A stretch of 64,000 nt of DNA from Patiria miniata (taxonomy: Eukaryota; Echinodermata; Asteroidea; Valvatida; Asterinidae), in the NCBI RefSeq assembly GCF_015706575.1, contig NW_024037064.1, forward strand, positions 13,493,606-13,557,605. The letters run 5' to 3'. Of this stretch, positions 46,217 through 56,606 are shown piece after piece. The notes below the pieces were generated by a model, which made no database searches, was not told the origin of the DNA, and was given only the letters and a program-made list of their open reading frames with translations. The translations under genes were made by a program, and so were the position numbers. Within the stretch, counting starts at the first letter, position 1. Each line of letters starts with the position of its first letter.

Positions 46217-47235
46217 TTATTCTTTTTTATTACAAAAAGTCATGTACAATATACATGTATACCGGTACCTTGCCCTGTCACCCTCCACAGCACGTGCACC
46301 GTATTGCTGTCTGTACTGATAGTACGCAGTCTCTAGTGTTCCTGGATTCAAGCAGGTGGCCTCGTACCATGGATGGTCCTTAAAACAACTCAGAGTGTCC
46401 GGATCAACTCCTGTGTGTTCAATTTTTTGCTGGATGGCCGGAGCCTCCTTGCAGCACAGACAATTCTCCACCGACTCCATAATTGTACAGTTTCCACAAG
46501 AACACCTTTGGTTAAAAAAAGGAGATACAAATGTATCTTGTATTTGTGGCGTGAAGTTGAGGAAAAAAAAGAAAGTGGCGTAAAAATTTGTCATGATGGT
46601 TGGATTTCCCTTGAATAATGCCAGAAATACCTACATGTAGGCCTAAGTGAACATATTAATTCAAAAAATGACTCATTTTAATAATCAACATGCTGGTCCT
46701 TTTGTCCTAAATCAACATACACTGACATAACAGGATAACTACATCATAAACAGTTCCAATAGAATTAGAAACTTTCATGGATTTATATGGGGTACGACTA
46801 AGTGTAAACCAGAAATTTTCATAAATTGTAAGTGGTACGGGTGTGAATAAAAACTCAAGATAATGCTCACAATTTCGTTTTGTGAAACAAGTTGGACCGT
46901 TGGAAGAAGAGTATGGAAATAAAGGTGTTGGCAATTAAAATACTCATGATCAAAATAATAACAGGCTAGTACCAATCCGTATTCTGAAGACGAACTCGCC
47001 GATCATCGTCTGCCTGCGTCCCATCTTGCCCGTCAGCTTCGCCGTCATTTGCACCCCGCTCCTGGAGCGGCTCGAACCGGTACGGTTGAGCTCCACGAAC
47101 GACGATTTCATCGTCGTTAGATTGGACATAATCACTGTCACTATCATCGCTAGATGAACTGCTTTCCGTGAAATTTCCTTCTGAATCGATGCTAAAATTT
47201 TCCCAAGAGCTATTATCGCTGTCGCTTTCTGCCAT
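46217..47235 (-). CDS. P2X7-type cysteine-rich C-terminal domain protein, two exons
   Basis: Exon 1 is 46973-47235 (start ATG 47233-47235) and exon 2 is 46217-46505; the total is 552 bases, 183 codons plus stop. The intron is GT-AG in phase 2 and the joint restores the Trp of W-C-x-C-G-x-C. Exon 1 is an acidic Ser/Asp-rich tail-like region. Exon 2 has CSCGNC, CLCCKE, CFKDHPWYEATCL and AYYQYRQQYG, the zinc-binding pattern of the P2X7 ballast domain. No membrane segments or P2X ectodomain exist here. It is one of the stand-alone P2X7-tail-like proteins common in aquatic animals, probably a cytosolic or nuclear zinc-binding protein. AATAAA overlaps the stop codon on the minus strand. Confidence 0.8.
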
Positions 47236-47899
47236 GCCATTTTCTCGCGTGTTTGTCGGACTAAACAACGTACATGTACATGTACGTTATGCACACAAAC
47301 GTACGTACACAGCGCGTGCGATGATGTGCGTTCAGGAACCCGACATAGTCAGCCGGTCGAGGTCGATCGTCTCCCAAACATGACGTCACGCACAGACACT
47401 GCGTGTGAAGGCCGTGACCTGTGTTTTCGAGTTTCGCGATAGGAAGAGCTTTTCAGAAATTGCATTTTTTTGTCGATTTTACAAAAAAATTCATTGTAGT
47501 TAAGTGTTGAAGTATTAGTATGGATAAATAACAATCAAAATCAGTAAAAAGTAGGGATCGAAAAGATTCATTTGAGTTCCGCTTTAATCAACCGTTCCCC
47601 ATTGTGCCAATCATGTTGTCCAGCTACACGTTACATTATTGTACAGTGCAGGTCACATCGTATTTTCTTAGAAATATTTTGCTCGTTAGTCAGTGGCTGG
47701 GATCCCTTCTTTTATATTAACTTAAATGCCTATGTTAGGCAATTGTCGACTCAATTCTTACTGGACTATTACTTTAACACGAATAACACCAACTTTTTGT
47801 CATGTCTTTCATCTAATGTCATTTTATTTCAACTTTGCACAGTGTTTCTTGGGTGTTCACTCAAAACTTTAATATTGTTAGTTGTATTACAGGTCCACC
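47236..47899. promoter_or_regulatory. Divergent promoter interval with CRE palindrome
   Basis: A perfect TGACGTCA lies at 47381-47388, about 145 bases upstream of the P2X7-tail-like start, next to CpG-rich sequence and ACATGTACATGTACG (about 47271-47285). TGTATTACAG (47883-47892) is a plausible acceptor just before the ATG at 47900. Confidence 0.45.
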
Positions 47900-49993
47900 A
47901 TGGGACGGAGAAAAACTGATGGCACAAATCCATCATTAAAAGGTGTGTTGGGGAAAATACATGTTTATCTTCAAATGTTTTTTTTTGTAATCAGTCACTC
48001 AGCATGTTTTCAAAATGTACTGCCATTTTTTCAGATCTTGTTAGTATGCCAAGCATTAAGGCCCAAATGCCCGCAAAAAATTACAAAATAGCGACCCTGC
48101 CTGCTTCCTTTTTACACAGCTGCATTCCTGTTTTCTTCCCTTTTCCTCTTTTTTCCCCTCTCTTTTTTTTTCACCACAAAAGTCCATAAAAAATGGAAAG
48201 GAAGAGAAGAACTGCCTTTTAGTCGATGTATGAAACATATTAAATCTTTTGGTGGACTGAAATGTTGGCAGAAGCCATCTTGAAAAAGGGGGCCATCTTG
48301 GAAATACAGCCTGGTAGGATCTATAAATGGAAGTGCCCGCCTTCTCATGGTTTTTTTTTTTCCAAATGAGAACATGCATACATACGTGTACATAAAGTGA
48401 TCGCAAGAGAAGGCTCATCTGGATTAAGGTACACATGTATGATAAAATTGTCCCGAATGCATAGTTTCCATTTAAACAGAAAGCATATGAGAGTTAGCCA
48501 CCACCAACATCACTGTTTTTACCCACAAGTAGCATTGGCAGCATGGTCACTTCGCAGTCAAAATGGCACACTTTGTGTAGGTGATGTGTATATGTAAAAT
48601 TCCCTGCCATAATGCTTTCGCCCCACCAACGCTGCTACCCTGTATTCATTACCCCTCTCCTGTCAAAATAAGGTATTATTAACCATATAAAAACATTTTC
48701 ACAGCGTTAAAACATCAGTCAGAAATATCAAGAAATTTGGTCAGGGAGACCAAGCATTGGTTAAAAGTGGTAAAGGTTCTGGATGAAAACAAAAAGGCTT
48801 TGATAATTGTGTTCACCGTCTTTGTATTTTACTGTTTCCAATATGTGTTGATTATGTTTGTATTATTTTATATTTTCAGTTTTGTAACAGTGTTCCTTTT
48901 GTGATCAAGATTATTCTTGTTAGACTGAACGTTGCATATTTCCTGACTGCCTAAAAATGAAATTTTGTCTTGCTGGAAAAATAAACTGTTCCGTTTATTC
49001 TGAATCTCCTTTTACAATTAAGCAATTGTGAGTTGCTATTTTTAAATTAAAATGTGGTTAATTTTTGGTTTCCCAAGTCATGACATTGTTCCCGAATAAG
49101 CCCTTCACCTTCATGTGCAAAATGATAGAATTCTGTTCAAACAGGTAAAGTCAAATAGCTAACACTTCTTTAACTAGATGATTTAGGCCAAAAAAAAGTC
49201 TCCGGTTTCTGGTATGGAGCTTGCCCAAAAAGTGGTGCGGCGACGCGGCTTTTTTTTTTTTACCTGTTTTTTTTTGCTTCAAATGTCGGCTGATGACTGC
49301 AAATGGTGCCCGACTAAACTTAGTGCAAATATTATGGGAGACCAGAGAGGCCACATAAAGCTTATTCTCGATCATAACCCCATCTAAAAACACGTTAAAA
49401 TTGTGCAGCAGCAGAATTCCAGTCAAACCAGTGAGTTTGGCGGTTTTGAGACATCATCTTTCATTGAAAAAAAAAACCACCTTTTCATTTTGCCGACGCG
49501 CATGGCTACGGCGACGCGCGCGCATACCAGAAACCGGAGACTTTTTGTTTTGGCCTTATACTAATTTGTTTCACAATATGGTTGGCCATTTTACTTCTTA
49601 TAGCAGGTTTTATTTGAATTTTTGCATTTCATTTCAGTAAGGCGAGCCCTCAAATTAGATTCCCTCCCCAGACCGTTCGGGGTTGAGCCCGCCCAGTATG
49701 TTGAAGGGATTGGGACCTTGCATGGAACCGATTGGCCTGGATTAACTCCACGAGGCTTCTGCATCATGGCTCTGGCTCATCACAAAGGAACCAATTATCG
49801 ACGCGCTTATCCTTTAGTAGCCAACAATGACTGTGCGCTTCAATTGATGTTGCCTATTGTGGAAACCCTGAGTCACCAGTTTGGACCGATTGGGGCGTCA
49901 CGCTTCAGTAACCGGGTGTCTTCTGGCTTCGTACCGATTGGGGTGAAAGAAATAAGCATACCGGACCCGGTACCCGAACGGTCTGTTATCTGA
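47900..49993 (+). CDS. Possible two-exon orphan gene, 132 aa
   Basis: The ATG at 47900 sits in a perfect CCACCATGG context just after a TTACAG acceptor. Exon 1 (47900-47942) codes MGRRKTDGTNPSLK and ends at GTGTGT in phase 1. Exon 2 starts after ATTTCAG at 49638 and remains open to TGA 49991-49993; the total is 399 bases. The protein contains GTDWPGLTPRGFCIMALAHH and is not one I recognise. Other exons could exist in the 1.7-kb intron. That intron also holds a Harbinger-like MITE. Support is splice phase, start context and frame length only. Confidence 0.4.
49186..49555. mobile_element. PIF/Harbinger-like MITE, 370 bp
   Basis: GGCCAAAA...GTCTCCGGTTTCTGGTATG at the left is inverted at the right (CATACCAGAAACCGGAGAC...TTTTGGCC). 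TTA flanks both sides (49183-49185, 49556-49558), the 3-bp duplication typical of Harbinger. The core has long T and A runs and a GC-rich CGACGCG repeat. A Tc1-type TA duplication is a weaker alternative. Confidence 0.8.
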
Positions 49994-50350
49994 TGGCTCG
50001 CCTAAATACTAATTGTTTACATGATGATGAAATTGAACGAGTTCTGACTATATGTATTTCACAATTCTAAAACTGTTATTTTCTCCTATTAATGTTGTTT
50101 ATTTGTCGTTAGTTTTTTAACCTATTATTTTATCAGGGAATTGGTTTAAGTTGGACTGTATGATCTTTTCCACAACCCCTGATACTGTAAGAAATTGTAA
50201 TAATAGTCACAATAATAGAAATAACCATCTTTTTCTTTTGGTTCCTGTTCAGAATCGCTGCAGCAAAAACATCCTCATCTGCTTGGCAAGTTTTTGGAAG
50301 ATGTTGCTTCGGCCAAACATTCGTTTCACCCCCCATCGATGATATTTCAG
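49994..50350. other. Spacer before the minisatellite
   Basis: AT-rich, no supported gene. A TTCCTGTTCAG near 50242-50251 could be an acceptor for a frame leading into the repeat. Confidence 0.35.
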
Positions 50351-50355
50351 TGCCG

Positions 50356-51391
50356 CCTCAACCAGCAGGTCAGTCAGATGGCTCCACAGCATGCACAGTC
50401 AATGACACCCCATGCAGCCTCAACCAGCAGGTCAGTCAGATGGCTCCACAACGTGCACAGTCAATAACACCCCCATGCAGCCTCAACCAGCAGGTCAGTC
50501 AGATGGCTCCACAGCATGCACAGTCAATGACACCCCATGCAGCCTCAACCAGCAGGTCAGTCAGATGGCTCCACAACGTGCACAGTCAATAACACCCCCA
50601 TGCAGCCTCAACCAGCAGGTCAGTCAGATGGCTCCACAACGTGCACAGTCAATAACACCCCCATGCAGCCTCAACCAGCAGGTCAGTCAGATGGCTCCAC
50701 AACGTGCACAGTCAATGACACCCCCATGCAGCCTCAACCAGCAGGACAGTCAGATGGCTCCACAACGTTCACAGTCAATGACAACCCCATGCAGCCTCAA
50801 CCAGCAGGTCAGTCAGATGGCTCCACAACGTGCACAGTCAATAACACCCCCATGCAGCCTCAACCAGCAGGTCAGTCAGATGGCTCCACAACGTGCACAG
50901 TCAATGACACCCCCATGCAGCCTCAACCAGCGGGTCAGTCAGATGGCTCCACAACGTTCACAGTCAATGACAACCCCATGCAGCCTCAACCAGCAGGTCA
51001 GTCAGATGGCTCCACAGCGTGCACAGTCAATGACACCCCCATGCAGCCTCAACCAGCAGGTCAGTCAGATGGCTCCACAACGTTCATAGTCAATGACACC
51101 CCCATGCAGCCTCAACCAGCAGGTCAGTCAGATGGCTCCACAGAATGCACAGTCAATGACACCCCCATGCAGCCTCGACCAACAGGTCAGTCAGATGGCT
51201 CCACAACGTTCACAGTCAATGAAACTCCCATGCAGCCTCAACCAGCAGGTCAGTCAGATGACTCCACAACGTGCACAGTCAATGACATCCCATGCAGCCT
51301 CAACCAGCAGGTCAGTCAGATGACTCCACAACGTGCACAGTCAATGACACCCCCATGCAGCCTCAGCCAACAGGTCAGTCAGCCAGATGGC
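50356..51391 (+). repeat. 63-bp minisatellite, about 17 units
   Basis: The unit begins CAACCAGCAGGTCAGTCAGA and ends CCCATGCAGCCT. Most units are 63 bp and some are 62 bp (one C fewer). At least two frames have no stop, giving QPAGQSDGST...-type 21-residue repeats through 50537-51490. One frame leads towards the downstream recombinase relic, so the repeat may be part of its first exon. Confidence 0.9.
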
Positions 51392-51431
51392 CCGACAGGT
51401 GTCTTGATGGATTATCTGTTTAATGCAGTAG

Positions 51432-54400
51432 ATGACTTTCAATCCCGCAAGCATACCAACTCATCAAGGTCTTCATGTGTCCGACTCTGATGCAGAAGAA
51501 ACTGATTTAGATATGTCCATTGAGTTTCCGCTGCGACTTCAGAATATGGTTGTATTTCTAGATGATCAGCATCCTGTTGAGCTACCGGCAAGTCCACCGG
51601 AATTTCAGGATTCATCAAGTGATTCACAAGATACATGTAGTGATTTAACCTATGTCCCTATGGATTCAGATTTCAGTTCTTGTGAAGAGGACTCGCCTGC
51701 TGGTTCCCCTAAGAAACGACTCATTGAAGAAGAGCTTGGCGCAATTGATCACACACAACAAGATGATCTTAACAATGTTGAGCCCACCTTATCGTGACAA
51801 TGAGTCAGATGATGCTGATAAAGATGATCTGCGTCCAGATGAGAAACAATGCGACAAAAATATTGGCCAGATCTATATCAGAAAGATAGCAAAGTCAAGC
51901 ACAACCAAATTGGGGAAGAGAAATAAGGACACGAGGGTCTACAACACAAAGCATGCCTGCTTGTTTTGCTCGAAATTAGTGACCAATTTATCTCGCAGCA
52001 TTTGCTTGCTGTCCATCGCACCAAACAGGAAGTCAGACAGATATCCAAGACAGCATTTGAGGAAAGCGACAGCCCGCAATTAGGAAAGAAAAAGAGAGAA
52101 AAAGAAAGAAGCAACTAGATTTGCTGCGAAACAAGGGCGATCATATTCACAACTTGCGAGTACTTCGCCAGAGGAAGAGTGAAATTATCTTGGCAAGAAG
52201 ACAAAAGAGTTGTTTTGATGTGTCTCTGTATGGGCCATGCCCACGATGTAGTGAGTGGGGACTGTTGTCTGTACTTGTTCGGCACCAATCAACATGTACT
52301 GTCAATGATGAAGACTATGCAAGAATGACGAAGGGAGAAATAATACTCCAGTCAAAGGTTCTGTCGGGGGCTGTTGGCAGCATAGCAAGCAAGGCTGTAG
52401 TGAATGAGGTTTTTGGCATAATGAAGGATGACCAAATTGGGGTTGAAGCGAAGAGTGATCCTCCCATCATTGCCTTAGGCAATGAATGGATGGTCCGCAA
52501 TCTTGGAAACCGCATAATGCGCAAATACTACGCATCTAATGTCATGCGCCTGGCTAGCCGTTTGAAGATTCAGTTGGACAAACTGGCTACGCCAACAGAT
52601 GGTCCAGGTCTTGCCAACTACCTGACACCCAAGTACTTCGACGATGTTTTAAAAGCATCATATGTGGTGGCAAAGCAGGGTGAAGGTGATGAAGAAGATA
52701 TGGAATCACCGTCTAATCTGGTGAAGTTGTCTTACCACATCAAGAGGCTGACCAACATCAAATTAGCTGAGGCTTTGGCCAGTGGAAAAACCCAAGCTCG
52801 AACAGACAGCAAGGACTTCTTGAGGCTCATGACCCTGCGGTTTACCACCAAGGTAGCCACAGTAGTTTGGAGGAACGGAAGTATGGAGTGAGGAAACCGC
52901 TACCACTGCCAAGCGACGTGCGAGCACTATCTGACTTCATTGCGCAGGAGCTTCAAACCGTAGATGAGAAGGACCACTCATATGCCAACTACAGCAAAAC
53001 AGTGAGGCTTGTCCAAACCAAACTAATATCCTACAACCGGAGGAGATGTGGGGAAATACAAGCCATGCGGTGAGTATAAATTCCTCCAAGTTATGTAATT
53101 AATGCTTGTTCACCAGTTTTTGTTTAAGTTAGAAAGTGTTTTGTTTGATATTGTTTGGATTTTGCTGAGCCCAATTTGGCAGGGCTAATAAGAAATTATG
53201 TTCATCAAAGTATTTCAGTGTCAGTAAAATTAAACCGAAAACCAATGCTGATTTTATGCGAGTTTGGCTTAACATAATTCTGTGCTCGTGAAACATTTGC
53301 TCTGAGTAGCTCTGTAACCATATATTGTACTGTGAATGCAATCAGTTGACTATTTCTGAGGCATGTAGTTCTGATATTCCAATGTATAGATTGTCCAGTT
53401 ATACCCAGCGGACCACCAACATAAGCGATGTGGAAGCCGAGTTAATGTCCCTGACAAAGACCGAACAGAATCTAGCGGAATCACAAGATGTGGTGGCAAT
53501 TCGTGGGAAGGTTTGTGAACATGTATTTACCATAGAGTTATATTAAATTACCAGACCACTAACTCCTCATCCCTATGTGCAGAGATAATTTGAACCCCTT
53601 CTGAACGCAGACGGTTTAGTTTTATGTGCGTGTAAACATAATGCAATCAGATGGATGGAATTTTGCAGGTGAACTCTAAATGTAAAGCGCATACGCAAAA
53701 ACGTAATGGTTAAAAACCGTACGGCAAAATCAAATTGAACAGCGGATACGCGCAAGCGTTTGCATTTTTTGCGCAGAGCAAAATGAACGCTCATTGTTTG
53801 ATTGTTTCATTATACATTTTTTGGGGACGTACCAATGACGCAGCTGTATAGAATAATAATACAGATATACAAATAGCCGTACAAAAACTGCACAAATTTG
53901 TGAGTTTTCCATAGGTTTGTGCCCGAACATGAATGCACCCAGCAGGCATCACACTGTACATAAGTCAAAGCTATAGCTCTATTGTTTGACTTGTTACTGT
54001 CATATATGTATTTAGCCCCAAGTTGCCAAATTAACTTGCAACAGCAGAAATGTTTTTTTTTTCTGCATTCTTACAAAAGTGTTCCAGAGCTTGTCGAATT
54101 CAATGTAAAATGTCTTTGTCGCACAGGGTTTGTGTAGGTTTGGTGTTTTGGCTTGTACAGTGTATCTGACGTGCCCTTTGTGGTTGCACTTCTTTGCTCT
54201 ACAGACTCTGTGGAAATGGGGGAAACTCAAGCATTTTAATAGTTTGCATGCATAGTGTTACTATTACAAACAGCTTCTTAAGTTGATGTAATTGCCACAT
54301 ACTCCATTCTTTCTTTTAGACCGGCAGGCAAGTTCCAGTTATTATTCCAGTTGTAGTGAAACCTGCCTTACAGTTCATAACAAGAGCTGATGTCAGACAA

Positions 54401-56606
54401 CATTCTGGAGTACAACCAACAAATCCGTACATCTTTGCGAGTTATGGTATGTTGTGTTTTACAAACACTCTTAAAATAAAGGACTTCAAATGATCAAAGA
54501 AAGCTTCACTGAACCAGTATTTGATGAAGACCACCAACATAGGGCTGTTTTGCTCAGTCTGGTTTGGTAACCTAGGGCTCTCGGATTCAAATCGCAGTTC
54601 AGTCACGTTTTCTTTGCTCATTTGAAATTGAAACAGGACAGTTCCGTGTGTTGATGAGTGACAAACACGAGCAGACTTTTAGCTTTGATTTGACACCAAA
54701 ATTGTTGTGATTAGATCATTTCACCCTCCCCCATCAGGTGCTGGTGTTATTCGTGGGTATGATGCTGTTGTCTCCAACAGTTAATAAGGTCATTCAACAT
54801 GCGTAAATACATGGCCACCATGACACAGGTAATGTAAATATTAGTTGCATCTATCCCTCTCGCCTTTATTTCTCTGTTCGTGAGCCTGCCCCACTCTTGA
54901 CCTCCGTCGGAACTTCCTCCATAACCTAGATCACCCTTTTAAAACGAATGATAAACGCTCTGAGATTGTGTTAACTTACCCTGTTGTATTCAATCATCTA
55001 GGAAATTTATTGATGATCTCATGCCAAGATTCTGCAGCTTTGGCATGAGGTGATGTTAATGGATCATATTCAATGCAGATGAAAGTAAACGAATGTTGCC
55101 TGTGCATAGCAGCTGATAGACAATCTTGATAGAATGTTGCTGAATACCATCGACTAAAGTCAAAATAACTAGCACCGGGCAAATAGTTTCAAATAGTTGT
55201 ACATTTTAAAAGTGAAGTTGCACTTGGTTGAACTGTCTTGGCAAGTGTTTATTCTACATGCCAAGCACAGCAGCTCAGCATTGTGTCATGACATCTCTTC
55301 ATTAGTATACAAGTGGGTTAATACAGTAACCTGCTTTATTTTTAATTCACAGTCCTTTGACATGAATCCTCAAGAGATGGAATGGGTGTGCGACCATTAA
55401 GGTCACTCTCTTGACATTCACAGGCAGCACTACCGCGCTATGTCGAGCGTGTTGGAGCGCGTCCAAGTTGCTAAGCTTCTTTTGATCCAAGATAAAAACT
55501 TGGTCAGGAGGTACCACGGGAGACGGTTGGACGAGATTCAGCTAGAAGGTAAATTGGAATTAGAACATATCTTCAACTTTTAAAAACAGGCCTAATGCAG
55601 TTAGTACAAGACTAAGCTTCTTCTTTTTTCCCCCCTTTTGATAATATTGTCCTCCAATTCTTGTTACCTGCATGGCTTGATTTGTGGTCAAACTGAGTGT
55701 ACCTTTTTTACTGACAGAAAATGAGCCTGTAATGTGCATTGTGTATGCAGCACTCGGCGGTAAAAAAGTGCTTGGTTTTGGTTTTTTCTTTTTTTAGAGC
55801 TTGTGTATGACTCTGAAGAGGCTTAAGGAGATGCAACTGACCCTTCTCCTAGTGGGGACAATCCACCGCCTATTCAGGAAGACGAGGAGGAACCTACATG
55901 CTCCATGCCAATTGAAGACTTCATCCCTGACTTTGAAGACGAACTAGTCGGTAAGAATTAAACTGACAGTTTTACATCTCATATTAGTTTACCCTTGCAT
56001 GCAAGGGAACTATTGATGAGGTAGAAAATGTGTACCATGTATACAAATGACATACCTGACAAACATACTTCTGTGTAACATAGGAATGAACACAAATACA
56101 AATACTGAACAAATGTTGTGAAATTAGGTTGACAAAGCAATCCTTGACTTGTCAGATTTTTCACAGTTTGATGGCAAATATGAAAATTCTAGTTTCACCA
56201 GCCAGGTACAGTGCATTGTATTGTTTAAAACTAATCTTTTGGGGGAGTCTGGTGTGTGAATTGGAACCTTAGTATGTATGGATCAAGTTCATTTGAAGTT
56301 AAATGCGGTTTATTGTATCATGTAATGGCTGGGATCATGTGGATTTGCCCAAAATAGATATGTAATATTGCTTTTGGTTGTTCCTTGTGTTTTTTAGACA
56401 CAAAACAGAAACAAAAACAAGCTGGGAAAAAACGTCCAGTCATCAACAGACACAATTGGACACAGCAAGAGATCAGGGAGGTCCGGGAGGTATTTCAAGA
56501 ATATTTCGCACGCGACAAGACCCCAGGGCAAGCAGCAGTACTGAAGGGGATGGCCAAGAGCAAAAAATTGGGGGGGAATCTAGATGCTGCCGGCCAACAA
56601 AATTAA
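51432..56606 (+). pseudogene. Crypton-like tyrosine recombinase relic, at least seven exons
   Basis: Exon A (about 51432-53069) has an acidic region, a C-x2-C...H-x4-C finger (YGPCPRCSEWG) and helical DNA-binding-like sequence, with several frame changes. Exons B-G are 53390-53510, 54320-54446, 54738-54828, 55353-55548, 55798-55950 and 56398-56606. All have canonical splice sites, and all junction phases match except across D. B-C give AIRGK-TGRQVPVII and PYIFASYG. D gives SFNMRKYMATMTQ (box II-like Arg). E gives WVCDH-stop-GHSLDIHRQHYR, with the GH and Tyr of tyrosine recombinases. G has a WTQQEIREVREVF C-terminal domain. Lesions are TAA at 55398-55400 inside the active-site motif, TAA at 55824-55826, a frameshift in D, and shifts in A and near a G7 run in G. 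It resembles animal Crypton-derived proteins; the family call is from motif order. Confidence 0.65.
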
